The position numbers and the translations under genes were made by a program. The notes under the pieces are model-generated. The model was not told where the DNA came from, made no database searches, and saw only the letters and a list, made by a program, of their open reading frames with translations. This document shows positions 35,764 through 48,500 of a stretch of DNA of 64,000 nt, piece by piece. The stretch is from Cyanoderma ruficeps. Taxonomy: Eukaryota; Chordata; Aves; Passeriformes; Timaliidae. The DNA is taken from NCBI GenBank assembly GCA_008694505.1, contig VZDJ01000301.1, positions 4,831,081-4,895,080 on the forward strand, read 5' to 3'. Numbering within the stretch: the first letter of the stretch is position 1; each line of letters starts with the position of its first letter.

Positions 35764-37046
35764 CTGAGAAATACACACAACACTACAAGCTAATGAACAT
35801 TGTCATGGTTATGTGTTCCTCATCAGGCTTATTCTTGCAAGTTTTAGAAATGCAAAAAGCCTAGTTAGCAATAAAAGTTTTACATGCTTTTAACTAGGCA
35901 TCAAATCTTTTTGTCTGTCAAAAATTGGGGTCAGAAGCTACACTTACAGCCACACCTCTAAGGTTTCTGTTCATGGTGAAAACACAGAATTGGAAATACC
36001 GGGACACAGGCAATGAAAACTTTGTCATGACAGCCAAAATCCTGTGGGAACATTAACACCACACACCCACTTTATCAGAGCTCAATCTGAGTTGGAAAGT
36101 TATTGCTGCCTATCTGTGTCATCTGACTTTTTAGACAGGCCAGGATTATGTATGATCTAGAAAAAGTCTTGACACTGGTAAGCTGAGCAGTGCCATATGG
36201 TAAATTCACAAACTAATCTGTCTCCTGAGTCATTACCTGGAAATAACATATTCTTTTATAAGCAACAGAGTCATCACTGAAACTGATGAACAAATAATGC
36301 AAAGTTCTCCTAAACCTCTTATCCAGTGCTAGGAGTTGTAGGCTAGGTAAAAAGTAGATAGAATTCTCTGCTTTGTGGTATTTCACAGTATCTCATCAAA
36401 CAATCTCAATAGAACCTTCTGGTTTTAAAATATTTTAAATGTTCCGATTCTGTAGGAAATCAGAGGCACATCTCCCTTCATGTTCCTATGATGTCCCCTT
36501 CACTTCTACCTCAAGCATACACTGATTATGTTATTCTGCAAGGCTCTTCACCACTGACTGCAGATGCAACCACAATTTATCAGTGCCTCCTTCCTGCTCC
36601 TGGTCTTCAAGCCTCCTCAGCCATTTTCTGCTTTAAAAACAAGAGTGCTTTTCATAGGCATGAGAAAAAACACTCCTGCTTATTAAATAACATCCAACAT
36701 TTCATCCTCCTTCCCTCCTCCCCTAAAGCCCAGAACATCCGAATTGTGTATTTTAGATTTATAAATGACAAACTACCTTATACCCCTATTCTCTATTACC
36801 ACATTAGATCTTATCATCTGCTGCTAAAGAACAGAAAGCAGATTTTGGTTTTTGGTTGTTTTGGGTTTGTTTTTTTGCGAGTGTGTGTTTTTAAGAGATA
36901 TTCATTAGTACATTCGGTTCCTTTTTTATAAGGAAGTTTTCCCAAACTGTTTCTCCATCCAGGACAAAGGAGATCCAGTGCTGGTGGAGGTCTCTGGGCA
37001 CACCGTGGCACATCCCCGGGTCAGGCAGAGCAGTTTTCTCCTTTAC
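35764..37046 (-). other. USP13: USP13 intron 12, 1.3 kb
   Basis: This is an AT-rich unique intron. A plus-strand 147-codon frame at 36488-36931 shows no recognisable family. A GTTT-rich patch lies near 36845-36875. Confidence 0.88.
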
Positions 37047-37200
37047 CTTTGTTAGTTGCTGCCTCCATGGCCACAGGTAACTGCATGATGTAGTCCACCC
37101 TCTCCGTGTAGCGCACCTTCCTGGACTGGCAGCACTGCGTGCGCTCCTCCACCAGGAACCGGAAAACGTCGCTGGGGTTTTCCGAACCCACAGGGTTCCT
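37047..37200 (-). CDS. USP13: USP13 exon 12
   Basis: The exon is 154 nt, phase 0 in and 1 out (window residues 405-456). It reads [20 protein letters not shown], then [20 protein letters not shown] and [12 protein letters not shown] chose the acceptor CCTTCCAG at 37201-37202, not the CCACAG further upstream, because only this start joins in phase to the LINLVE end of exon 11. The exon is unusually CpG-rich for its surroundings. The donor is AAAG|GTAAAG. Confidence 0.96.
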
Positions 37201-38491
37201 CTGGAAGGAATATTGCACCAAATCACCTCTGTGGAGATCATTAAACTGGCCAGAAAACCCAAAGGCTGCTGGTTGTTTTAAGGCAAGCACAGATCTGGCG
37301 GCTCAGCTCTCACTGGATTGCGCGCAGAGCTTGGGCACCTACAGAGAAAACCGCTGGAGTCCAAAAATCTCTGCACCCACAGCAGCATCTCTCTACACAC
37401 AGGAACCTGCAGGGTGTGTACCCCAAAAACTTGACTGAGTCAAGGTGAACAGAAGGTAGGAAGGTGGCAAAGTTTACTTTACTCTTTACAGTAAAGACAG
37501 AAAGCTCAGATAAATAACATGGGGCATCCTCTCAGCAAATAGAATTGCTGCTACCACTCTGAATATGCACTGAAACAGAACGAGCAACTTGTAGTTCATT
37601 ATCCAGATGGGAATGTCATGCAAATAATATACCTCCTCTTTGTTGTTCATGTTAATGTCTGTTATCAGGCAAGAAACAGAAAAGTCTCTTCTAACCACCC
37701 TATAATCAGTACATGCATTTAGGGATGTGGAACATTATGCATACAAATGTGAGTAACTCCATCTAGAGACTGAACACATGAATCAATAGCCTCAATTCTT
37801 GGGGAAAATGGGAAAACGAGGGAGGAAGGGTAGACAAGAAATGCTTTACATCAAAACTGCATGTATTTATAAATTCCTTTTCAGAAAGACAGCATTAAAA
37901 TTCACAGTATGATTCCTTTACACACAGCACTGAGCTGGAGCTTGGTGGAACTGAAGCTTTATACAGAAATATTCAACTGTATATTCAATTTCAACAAACA
38001 GCCACTCTGCTTTCAGTGGGGGATTCCTTCCTCCCATGATTCAATAACATACAGCTGGGATTTGTAAAACAGCTGGACAGGGTAATTAATTTTCTCCCAA
38101 CAATTATATGAATTTGGAACAGTAACAATAATAATCATAATAACCGATTCATTAATATTCCATGACAGACTTCAATATGGTAAATAGGAACAGCAATTTA
38201 AAAGGTCACATATGTTTATGAATCTTATAGGCTGTACAGTGATGCTTGACCTCTTCATATCTGTTAGCAGCATCACTGGCCCTGTTCATGGCCATGCAAG
38301 AGTCTGAGGTAAAGAAGAGGAAGAATAAAGGAAGCAAACATTTCTAAAACAAAATACATTTTAATCAGTCGCACCTTCTACATATCTAAGGCTAAAAATA
38401 ATGCAACTAAAAAATGAGCCACTCATGTAACAGTTTTGCCTTCATTGTCTAATATAACCAGAAAATGAAGCAGCAATTCAGATTTTCTTAC
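37201..38491 (-). other. USP13: USP13 intron 11, 1.3 kb
   Basis: This is an AT-rich unique intron with no transposon, RNA gene or coding remnant recognised. Confidence 0.9.
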
Positions 38492-38617
38492 CTCTACTAG
38501 ATTTATAAGATGTAGGAAAAATTCCTGTGCGTCTTGTTGTCTATTAGAGGAAAATTCTGGGTGGCCTTTACTTATAAAAGCCTTGAACATTCGAGGAGAT
38601 ATTCCATTGTGTTGAGG
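38492..38617 (-). CDS. USP13: USP13 exon 11
   Basis: The exon has 42 codons, phase 0 at both ends (window residues 363-404). It reads [20 protein letters not shown], then [20 protein letters not shown] and VE. The [11 protein letters not shown] motif is the conserved USP QDA-EF box. Because it is a multiple of three in phase 0, its loss would not shift the frame but would delete this core motif. The donor is GAG|GTAAGA. Confidence 0.97.
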
Positions 38618-41600
38618 CTAAATAAAAGAGAGAAAAACCTTTTTAAAAGAGATTTTTATTCAATCACAGACCAAATATCTCAAAGTTACTCCACTAAATC
38701 TCTCTATGGCCCACTTCTGGCACTGGAGGAATGATAGTTTCCATTTCACCTATTTTTCCATTTTAATAAAAATAGGAAGGGTCCTGAAACAAGACTTACA
38801 TATGTTTTATGGCATAGTTCCTACAGCACACACTCTACCTGTCCTTTGGCAATTGGCATTTTAAAGAGATTACTGGAGGTTTTTAAAGGTTAGTAGTTTT
38901 CAGAAAGGCTGAAAGCCTACATTGTTATATAACATTTGATATTGCTTTCAGAACCCTGTGCCAGAGCACTGAAGCACTTTGGTGTACCAGCTGGCAGCTT
39001 TCCTCAGGACAAAACCTTTCCAGAGAGCTGTGCAGAACCAAACAGAGAACAACTAATGTGTGCAGCATGCATTCCCAGGTGGGTTGTTAAGAGCAGACAT
39101 AAATTTTCAATTTGCAGGTGTTGCTCATGTTGAAAACCCTAACTTAATGCCTTTGGCCATTCCGTTACGTCAGGAGGAAACTGTCCTAAATCAGAGAATT
39201 TCTGGCTTCCAGGATAGTCTTGGGTTTGACTTTCTAATCCTTTACACCATTTTAAGAACCTCTCCAACCATTCCAGATCCTCAAGACAACATTAGCTATT
39301 ATGACTTTTAAATAACATTTTGAAGGGGTCAGAATCTACTACTCATATTTTCCCTCACCATCCATGAAACCAAATCGTTTTCTAGACAATCCAAGAAAAA
39401 GTATAACCTTTAGGAGCTCTCAGAGGTTGTCAGCCAATCTCATTCCTTACTACACTTGAGCTGTCATATAAATATAAAAATAGAAAAAGCGGCATGAAGT
39501 GGAGACCATATAAAGCACACACAGGAAGAGCAATTTTTTTCTTTGTTTTACCAGGGTGCAGTATTTCTAGACCCACTGAAATCAGAAGCAGATTCTCATT
39601 TTTAAATGGTTATTCAATTTTTGGCAGTACACCACCGAACACACCAGGCCAAGATGATCCATAAAGGTTCCCATCAAGAGACAGAGTCTCAGTATTGCTT
39701 GGACAGAGAGATGTTCTAGGGATTTCTGCATCCTGGGTTATGTATTGCTTCAGTGTCCTTTCATCAAAACCAAGGCTGGGGAGAGAAGTGCATAAAGCAG
39801 CTCCCATCACAACATCCCAGGCTTCTTCCTTTGCCAGAAGCAAGAACGTGGCACACTTGCCCTGCTGTATAATGCAGTGAGTTTGGAATCAAGCCCTGCT
39901 TCCACCTATGCACTTTGTACTCAGCCACTTGAGCAGGAAGAAAAACATGCCATGTGTGACAGTCTGCAAAAAAAGGATTGAATCTTGCAATCTCGCCTCA
40001 AAGACAATAAAAGGAAAAAAAAAAAACAAAACAAAACCAAAAAACAATAGAAGAAATATTAAAGCTCTAAGCAGAAAATCAAGCCCTGGCTGATGACCCT
40101 TAGGCATTTTTTAGTCTCTTTTTAATCCTAAAGTGGGCGCAATAAAAATGCTGCCATTTCCAGGCTAAACTTCTGTGGTGAAAAATTTCAACTCCACAGC
40201 ACCATGAATATTTACAGAATACCTGGCATACTTTCCCCATCAACAGTTGCAAAACAGTTTAGCTAAATATAGATTGTGCTGGACCACTGCAGATCTCATA
40301 TGAATGCTTTTACAGACAACAACTCCCCAAAACTTTGGATGAATTCCAAAGGCTCAGAAAGATTAAGAACTTCTTTGCATGTAGAAGGGGGAAAAAAAAA
40401 GTAAAGGAATAAAAGTAAAATGAATAATTGATATTACAGACACAAAGCAGAAGCACTTAAAAACATTTAAGGCCTAAAATGCTATGCAAACAAACAAACA
40501 AAAAGGCATCCTCAATCTGAAAAGACCATAGATTTGTATTCCAAGAGTGAAGGAATGGAGAAAATATCGATACCTGACTTTTTCTGTAAATAGATCATCA
40601 ATACCATAAGCAACAAAAGCTGTAAATGCTGTTTCAAATCCTAATATATGCTATGAATTGCTTGATAAGGAAGTAACTTCATGCATGTAACTTTAGCTTC
40701 ATTAAACTGAACTAATGAACACAAGTGCTGTTAAATGTCAGTAGATGCCTACTACAACCTGACAGAGTTTTATACCATCTGTCATTAAAGTGTTCTCAGT
40801 ATCTCATTGAATAGTGCCTGCTGAGCTAAACATGGAGGTGTAGCTTTATTCCAAGGATTCAGATCCCTCAACTTCCAGCGCAATATTCTCCAGTCACATC
40901 CTGTATGTGTTCAGCAAAGCAGGTCAGTCACACATAATTCAATATATGGAGTTTGCTGAAATCTGTCCCACTATTCCTTTGCCCCAGTAGAGTGTGGATT
41001 AGTCTCGAACTTTATTTAATGGGAACAAACAGGATTCATTTGCTGCTCCAAAACAGCAAATTGCCACTGTATAAAGCAATTACTTGGGAGACACACGACT
41101 TCCAGATCATGCAAACTACTCTGTACCAGATGCTCTGTCTGTCCAAAATCTTACTGGCATTCTGATTTCAGGAGAAATTCCTATGTCAGTAATTGACAGA
41201 TGAAGGTAGAGGAAAATATCTATTTCTATGGCAACCATCACCATCCCTCTGTGGCAAAAGCTTTACTCCTGTGGCTCTGCACGGCCCCTCCAGCACCACC
41301 TAATCTTGCACTACCTAGACAGCTTCTCCTGATATCAAGTGGAGTATTGTCAGACACCTCCTGGAAACAATTCTTCAGCTCTTTATACTTCTCTCAGAAA
41401 TTTAAAGAGGGTTTAGCTGTTTGCTTCCAGGACTCTCTGCATAATGCTTTTGTTGTTGTTGTTGTTCCTCAGAGAAGATAAACATTGGTTGCAAGTTCTG
41501 TGAACATTTGCACTCATCACTGGAGCAGCAGAACACTCCGATGCGCTGCACAAATAGTGCCTGACTAATTTATCCCTGACTTACTAATCTGCGCATTCCA

Positions 41601-41721
41601 CCTTGCTAAGCATCCCATCCCCACTGCATCCACACGTGTTCCTCAATGCCCAGCACCTGTTCCCTCTTCTCAGGATATCATTTTTACCTAGTTACCAGGC
41701 TGTACAAACTCAGGCAAATAC
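38618..41721 (-). other. USP13: USP13 intron 10, 3.1 kb
   Basis: This is an AT-rich intron with an A-rich low-complexity patch near 40012-40045 and a GTT trinucleotide run near 41449-41466. No exon, transposon or RNA gene was recognised. Confidence 0.88.
41449..41466. repeat. (GTT)n short tandem repeat
   Basis: About six GTT units lie in USP13 intron 10, close to exon 10. Confidence 0.75.
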
Positions 41722-41815
41722 CTTGTGTTCTTCTTTCATCACCTGCTCAATGAGCTCAGATTTCATGGGTGGCTTAGAGTATTGGCCTGAAAGGAGGCCG
41801 TGTCCCAGTTTAGCC
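41722..41815 (-). CDS. USP13: USP13 exon 10
   Basis: The exon is 94 nt, phase 2 in and 0 out (window residues 331-362). It reads [20 protein letters not shown] then [11 protein letters not shown]. The [14 protein letters not shown] segment distinguishes USP13 from USP5. The donor AAG|GTATTT is weak. Confidence 0.97.
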
Positions 41816-42079
41816 CTGTAAGGAAGAAAGTGGTGGGGTGGAAACAAACATGTGAGAAAAACAGAATAGAAGACTTATTCTGATCAAAACAAATGAAGTT
41901 TACTGCTTTTGACTCCTTGATGAACCATCATTACCTGCAACTAAGGGGTCAAATCTTCTCATTCTCCCTGTGCCATATCTCACTGGTGAGCTCATGAAAA
42001 GGTGTTCTTTTGCTCTGCCATTAAATCATTCAGATTCTATTTAACCTGACCAAGTAAATAACTGAGAAATGTCACTTAC

Positions 42080-42151
42080 ATCTGAGTGTTGAAATCTTGT
42101 GTTGGATCAAGAGGGGAATAGTCAAATATTCTTGGAAGGTTTCCCACATAC
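42080..42151 (-). CDS. USP13: USP13 exon 9
   Basis: The exon is 72 nt, phase 2 in and 2 out (window residues 307-331). It reads [20 protein letters not shown] then NTQ. It follows the Cys box and forms part of the thumb. Its length is a multiple of three. The donor is GAT|GTAAGT and the acceptor TTTCCCAG. The 264-bp intron 9 separates it from exon 10. Confidence 0.97.
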
Positions 42152-43627
42152 CTGGGAAAAAAGAACAAAAAAAAGCAGAAACATTCAAATATTGCAGCTT
42201 AATGATTCAATCTTACCCCAGTGAGTGCTTCTGTCATGGAAAAATAATAGTAAAGAAATCAAGAAGTGGACATTGAGAACATTTACTTGGAAGCTTCTAG
42301 CTTTAAAGAATGTGGCTGTGTTGTTCATCTGGAATTTATGTTCTATTCCTTAATCTAGCAAAAGCTGCAGGATGGTGTTGGTCAAAACCTCAGGGCTGAG
42401 TTGAGAACCAGAGTACTTTCTACTCCCAACCAACGTAGCCAAGTAAATTCAGGTTTGTATCAGGAACAAAATATGTAAAAAGAACATTTCTATTGAGTTT
42501 CACAAGAGAAGCAATTCTGGTAACACTGAGGGAAACATTGCTCTGCCAGCCCGGTGGGAAGTGAAGCACTCAGCAGCACTCTCTGAGCATTGCTGCCCTT
42601 GAGCACAGGAAAAATCAGGTTGGGTAGGTATGGTCATGGTGTTCTCATCAAAGACCTCCACTATTATGATGACACTAAGTCCTCCAGGTAACGCCCAGGA
42701 CCATGCTGTGGAAAATGATCTTCCTTAATAAAGTCCATTTGGATATTTTTCAACAGTGGAGGTAGAAGAGCTGGCACTTAACAAATTTAAAGACTGTACC
42801 GCACATGGCTAACAAAGAAAATAAACAGAAGTTTTCTCCCTTTTCTTCTTCAACATGAAAACTTGGGAGGGTTTCCAAAATCTAAAAGCTTCACTTCCAG
42901 CACATACACTACTGCTGCTTTGGAAGGAAAGGGCATTCTAAATGTTATTTCAAACCACAGACTGTCCTTTATAAAAAGGCTGCTCTCCTTGGAGTGATGT
43001 GTTCAGTTTTGCTCAGTCGGGACTATTTTGTATTTTTCTGTTACGCTTTTGTCCTTTTACTCTCTTAATTATTCAGCAGAAGAATACATTTACACAATTC
43101 TTGTCATTGTTTTTTTAAAATTTTAATTAAAATGTGTCTCTGATAGCTCCCCACCTTAGCCAGACCCACACGCAACAGGTGCAGTGTTTTTCACTGGCAT
43201 GGATCAATATCAACATTTTGTGCCAGTTTTTGGCACAAATCACACTGGAGCACAGAATGACTCCTGCAGTGATACTGCATGGGCCAGTACAAACCCCCTA
43301 ATGTGATGCTGATCATACCCAGGTAAACAGAGATATGCACATCTGTATACAAAAAGCAGAGACTGGGACATCAAATTTCCAAGGTGGGACATGATTTCCC
43401 AGCACTGAGCCTGAGACAGTTTTTATTTCAAAGACAGATTGTGTTTTTTGTTCCAGCCTGTTCCAGAACAGACCAAAACAGTCACTAAATCCTCCAAGCA
43501 GCCACTGAACTGACTGAAAGAAATTTGTTTGCAGGTGAGACAAAAACTAAAATAGCATTTTTCTTGGAAGAACAACAAATTGATGCACCCAGCAGCTGGT
43601 GACAGGAAGTTGTTTGGAGCTACTTAC
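42152..43627 (-). other. USP13: USP13 intron 8, 1.5 kb
   Basis: This is a unique intron with no transposon or RNA gene recognised. Confidence 0.9.
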
Positions 43628-43815
43628 GCTCTCTGGAACTCTGGGATGCTGAAAATGGTTTGCATGACAGCATTGAGGTAGCAGCTGTTTCCCAGGTTCT
43701 TCATGCCAGTGTATCCTGGGCCATACATGGGCTTGAGTTTTACACCAGCTTCCTGAATCACTTCCCATTCCGAGACTCTTGGCTTTATGTCATTATCTCT
43801 TAGCCCATTCTCTGT
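43628..43815 (-). CDS. USP13: USP13 exon 8 (catalytic Cys box)
   Basis: The exon is 188 nt, phase 0 in and 2 out (window residues 245-307). It reads [20 protein letters not shown], then [20 protein letters not shown] and [20 protein letters not shown]. The Cys of NLGNSCYL is window residue 289; adding about 56 exon-1 residues gives 345, the position of the human nucleophile. The Asn and Cys needed for catalysis are intact. After the box it reads NAVMQ where mammals have SSVMQ as I recall. The donor is AGC|GTAAGT. Confidence 0.98.
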
Positions 43816-45439
43816 CTGAAAGCAACAAGATTTTCATCTTAGTCTCTTTAACTTCTGCCATAATTATGCTGCTGCCATCATCACCACCAACTTTGTGAGC
43901 TATGCTCCAAGAAAGGAAGAGCCAAATCAATGGGCAAGGGGAGGTAAATCCTGCATGTAGGGGAAGGTGAGGGTCAGGAAGCCAGCAGTTTGTTCCTCCA
44001 ACACACCCTTGTCTCTTTAGCACAGCCACTGGCTCTTCGAGTGCTCCCAGTCGTGACCTCAGTCCCAGCTGGGAGCTTCACTTCTCTCAGCCCTGTGACC
44101 TCCAGCCCCAGCATCAAACACTGCACTTCTTCAGGTTTCCTATTCCGTTTGAAATGGCCAGGAATAGCTGCTGCTGTAGGAGCTGCTCATAACAAACAAA
44201 CCACATGAAGAGCTGCAGATCCAAGAACTCTTCCCTTCTTTCAAATGGTAAAGGCCAATAATTTGTGACACTGAAGTTTCTCCCCTTTACACTCAGCCTT
44301 CAGCCTGTAGGTGCAGGTCACTACAGTGTCATTTACTGCTGGCACTACTCTGTCACTCCTCAAAGAGCTGTACAGACCAAAGACCACAGGTGAAACCTTT
44401 GCAACAGTTAAGACTAGGTTTTCAAGGCTTCTGAGTAAAACAGGCTTTCCAGAATGATTTGGATAAAAGAAACTTTTTATTCATGATCCTGGCAAGGACA
44501 TTAGTACACCAAAAATATTATTAGTATCATAAAGACTTTTGAAAACAGAGTTTAGCTCTTCCCTATTTCAATTATTATCATTTTCTCACCACTTGGATAA
44601 TGAAATACACTTAGCCAGTAGCAGGTTTGCTCCTTTTTAACATTTTCATGTTCTCCAGGTAGTGATACTAGGTTGTATGCTTGGATTAAAAAAATAAAAC
44701 CAAAAAACAACAAACCACGCCAAACAAAAAACCAACACAACCACAAAAACCACTCCTGCCTTTATAAGCATTACCTATTCTGATTTCTTACATCATTTAA
44801 AGAGAACTGGAATCAACATCCACTAAGATACAAGTTATTGGAAATACTTCTTTACTAATAAAGACACATACAGAGAATCTCCTTTTTCCCCCAGTCCCTT
44901 TCTAGCATGCCACACCTTTGACCATGCTGTTTTCTAGACTTGAGAGAATGTATTTTTTTCATTTTCTAATGCATTTATTGACAAAATCTAAACTGAAATT
45001 TACATCAAGAACTTTCTGCCACTTTTTAACTTCTCCATTGCTTAGCTTCCTTTTGCTTATGAATTGTATCTGTTTACACATGCAATAGGCTTTCCTTTAC
45101 TCACTGTAATTAAACATTCTAGGCATTCTTCTCTAATCGAATGAGGTTTTTCATCTTGAAGACAAATGGTACATCATACAGGAAAAGGGAAAAATGTAAA
45201 CTAAAGACCACAAGGTACTTCTTTGAGTAGGCAACTTCTGGATTTGAGAGCAATGATTTACTCAGAACTCAGACAATAACCCCCAAATTAGCTGGCTGAA
45301 CTTTACAGAGCTGAATACTGTCATACCATTCTGAAGGAATCACAGATAATCTACAGGTATCATTCTTCTCCCGTTTCTATCCCAACCCCAAGTGAACACG
45401 CAAGAGAACAACAAGCTAAATAAAAGATGGATTTCCTAC
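43816..45439 (-). other. USP13: USP13 intron 7, 1.6 kb
   Basis: This is a unique, AT-rich intron with an A/C-rich patch near 44697-44750. No other element was recognised. Confidence 0.9.
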
Positions 45440-45534
45440 CACTTGCATCTGCAGCATATCAATCCCAAAGTGTGCCAAATGTTTTGCTATATGCGGATCT
45501 AAAACCGGCTCCTCTTCATCAAAGGAATAGACAT
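45440..45534 (-). CDS. USP13: USP13 exon 7
   Basis: The exon is 95 nt, phase 1 in and 0 out (window residues 213-244). It reads [20 protein letters not shown] then [11 protein letters not shown]. It links the UBP zinc finger to the catalytic domain. The end is ambiguous: GTG|GTAGGA (chosen, better consensus) or CAA|GTGGTA three bases earlier would give the same frame with or without the final Val. Confidence 0.93.
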
Positions 45535-48500
45535 CTGCAAAAGCAGAGAGAAACCAGTGAGCCCCAGGATCAAATGTTATCCCTTGTCTCTGTTTACCAA
45601 CACTGCATTCTCATACAAAACGCTTTGTTTATATTCTCCAAGTTTGGTTCTGGCCAGCAGAGAAGTGCACAGACAAGCACATAGCTCGGTAAATATTTTA
45701 ACACCATCGCCTCAAGCGCTCTCCTCAAAAGAAATTATTTGCCTGCACAGTATTAAAACCTAATAACATTTATAGGGATCATAGTATTTCCTCTCCCCAA
45801 AGTAAGAAATTTGTAGGGAAAGCAAGGATCAGGGCATGCAAAGTTCTCAGATGTGTAGCCAGCCCACATCTTAAACATGACAACAAGAGATTATGAATTT
45901 TTGTAGAGCTACTAGACACAGACAGACCCATTAAAGCTGTGAGTATATCACACCAACTCACTATTGACAACAGTATTTCAATTTTTAGTACAGTTTAAGA
46001 AATCCACTTGTGCCCTTTTCATACAGAGACGCAGGAAGAACAGAGAAATTCTTTATTAGAATAAAGAGGGTTTTTTTGGTTTACACACCACTGGATTGGA
46101 CTTCCAAGATTAATCTAACCTTGTGTTCAGGGTGAAAGGCTGATTTTCTGAGTGAGGTGTCTTGCTCTATTGTATGGGAGATTTAGATTTCAATTCTCTG
46201 CGACAGGCCTTAAGCAAATGCCCATAAACATTCTGGCAAGGCAAAGTTCAGACTGTGAAGGGAAGCAGTAGGTCTAATGATGATATGTTCAATATGAAAC
46301 CAAGTTTAATAAATCCAAAAGAAGGACAAAAAAATTGAAAGCAAAACCACTCTTTTTTGGAGTTTACTTAGCAAGTCCTATAATGACACTGAGTTCAGAG
46401 CAGGTTTCACCTACTTGAACAAATAATTATAAAGCTGCAGGCCTCATACAAGGCTAGAAGTGATAAGACATAAGACATGCACTTGTAAGACTTGAACAGG
46501 TCTTCCACTTTTTCTCTGATCAGGTCTCCACCTCTGTAGTCAACGACTGCAGAGACTGTGTCTCCTTATACCAAAATCCAGAGTCCCTGTGCCAGTCTCC
46601 CAGCATTTCCCTCAGCCAAGTTTCCCTCATGCCCAGCAGTTTCTCACAGTGATCCTGCTCCTTAAGACCAGACCTAGGCTGACAGAGAAAGCTTAGCCAG
46701 GAGAAAGGAAGAGAAACAAACTCAGGAGGAGACAGCAGGAGCACAGATAAAGGCTGTTCACAGCACAAATATCACTTCTGGAAGATCCTTACCCTGGCCT
46801 TTCCTGGCAGCTGCAGACCCTGGCTCTGACTCAGCCCATCCCCTTTAACAAAAGGCATTCTCCTTGAGGTCTGCTAGTAACAAACCCACGCTGAAATGAT
46901 AGGTTGAAGGTTAGCCAAGAACTCAAAGATTAACTTTAAACATCGACCAGCCCTTTGGAAAAGCAGGGAGCTGTGCTCTGAGCTGTGCTGCCAGCAGCAG
47001 ATCAGCCACCAGACGCCCCACTAACACTGGTGCCCGTGGCCTTTCTGGCATGTGGGTGGCTGTAGCTGCCCATCTGCTGGAATTCCGCTGTGTGGTAGCA
47101 AATGCCCCCAGAAGACACGACTGTTCATCCACACACACGGCATCACAACATTCCCATAGTGTTCTGGTGAGCTCACTGCACAGCCACAGGATCCCAAAAC
47201 TTCAAACACCTGATGGAGTGAGATTACACAGCTGCTGAGCTTGGGTGACTGTTTTCAGTGTGGAAGCTTTGGACAGTATTTTTCCCTCTGCTCTGACAAC
47301 TGCAGAGAGCAAATCACCTGGGACTACTGGCCCAGAGCAGCAGAAGTGGAACACAAGACTAATGTTCCAGCTTGTGTTGTACTTCAGTACTCCTGCTGAG
47401 CAGCTTAAGTTCATGGGAGAACAACAGAATTCACTTGTTTCAAAAAATCAAAGACAGAAGACAAGAGCTGCCAAACACAAGTCTGCAGTGCTGCCATACA
47501 GACTCTGGTAGATGAGGAATGTGGACAAGTCAGCAAATGTGACACACAAGGACCTGGTGTCATTAGAATGAGAAAAGGGGAAAAGGGAGTGGAAAGGGGG
47601 AAAAAGTCCACCAAGATAAATCTGAGACAGGCAACATAGAATATAATTAAACAGAGAAAAAAAATCATAGAATATGCTGAGTTGGAAGGGACCCATGAGT
47701 ATCATCCAGTCCCGTTCCTGGCCCTGTGCAGGATGCACAAAGAATCCCACCACAGGCCTGAGAGTGTTGCCCAAACACAGTTTGAACTCAGGCTTGGTGC
47801 TGTGACCACTTCCCTGGGGCTATTTTTCCAGTGCCCAACCATCCCCTGGGTGGAAAGCTTTTTCCTGATAATAGTCATTATGATTCATATTATTTTAAGA
47901 AAGTAAAAATGTCGATGCTACTTGACTTCATTTTCTCCACAGCTCAAGATTTACACTGGTTCTGACTGTGCAGACATTTCTCCTTCCTACTTAGATGACG
48001 ACAGGCAATGGTAACACTGTCTCTAAAAAAGAAGTGGCTCGGGATCCCCCCAAAAGTATCTGACAACTGCTAAGATTAGCAGCCACAAAGCAACTCCTTC
48101 AAACACTGATGACAAGGGGTTTCCCACTGCCAGTGCCCAATTCCATGCCTCAATCCATTCCCAACAAGCAACCTCACAGGGAGTGGAAATAAAATCTAGT
48201 GGCACTGTCAAGAGAGGCAGCAGGTAGCACAGTCTGCCCAGCGCTCAGCCTACTGAGGCAAACAACTTCTCTGACTCCCTGGTGTGTCCTGTCCAAGGTA
48301 CAAGAGTGGAAGAGAAGCTCGGTTCGATTTCTGCCCCGATCCCAGATGTGTCTGCTGACAGAATGCCACAAAATGGGGCCGATGCCTCAGAAACCTTCCA
48401 GAGTGTACACAGCACAGATTTCTCAGGGCAAGACAAAGAGCTCTCCCCTCTGTACACGTAGGGTGAGTGTCAGTGGAATATTGGCACCACCTCCTTCTCC

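Noticed and set aside
36488..36931. 147-residue plus-strand open frame in USP13 intron 12
   Set aside because: It ends in a Phe/Val-rich low-complexity stretch with no family match, and there is no promoter or splice evidence.
37201..37230. Longer version of USP13 exon 12 starting at the upstream CCACAG
   Set aside because: It would add residues not in phase with exon 11; the CCTTCCAG acceptor gives the exact LINLVE-RN junction.
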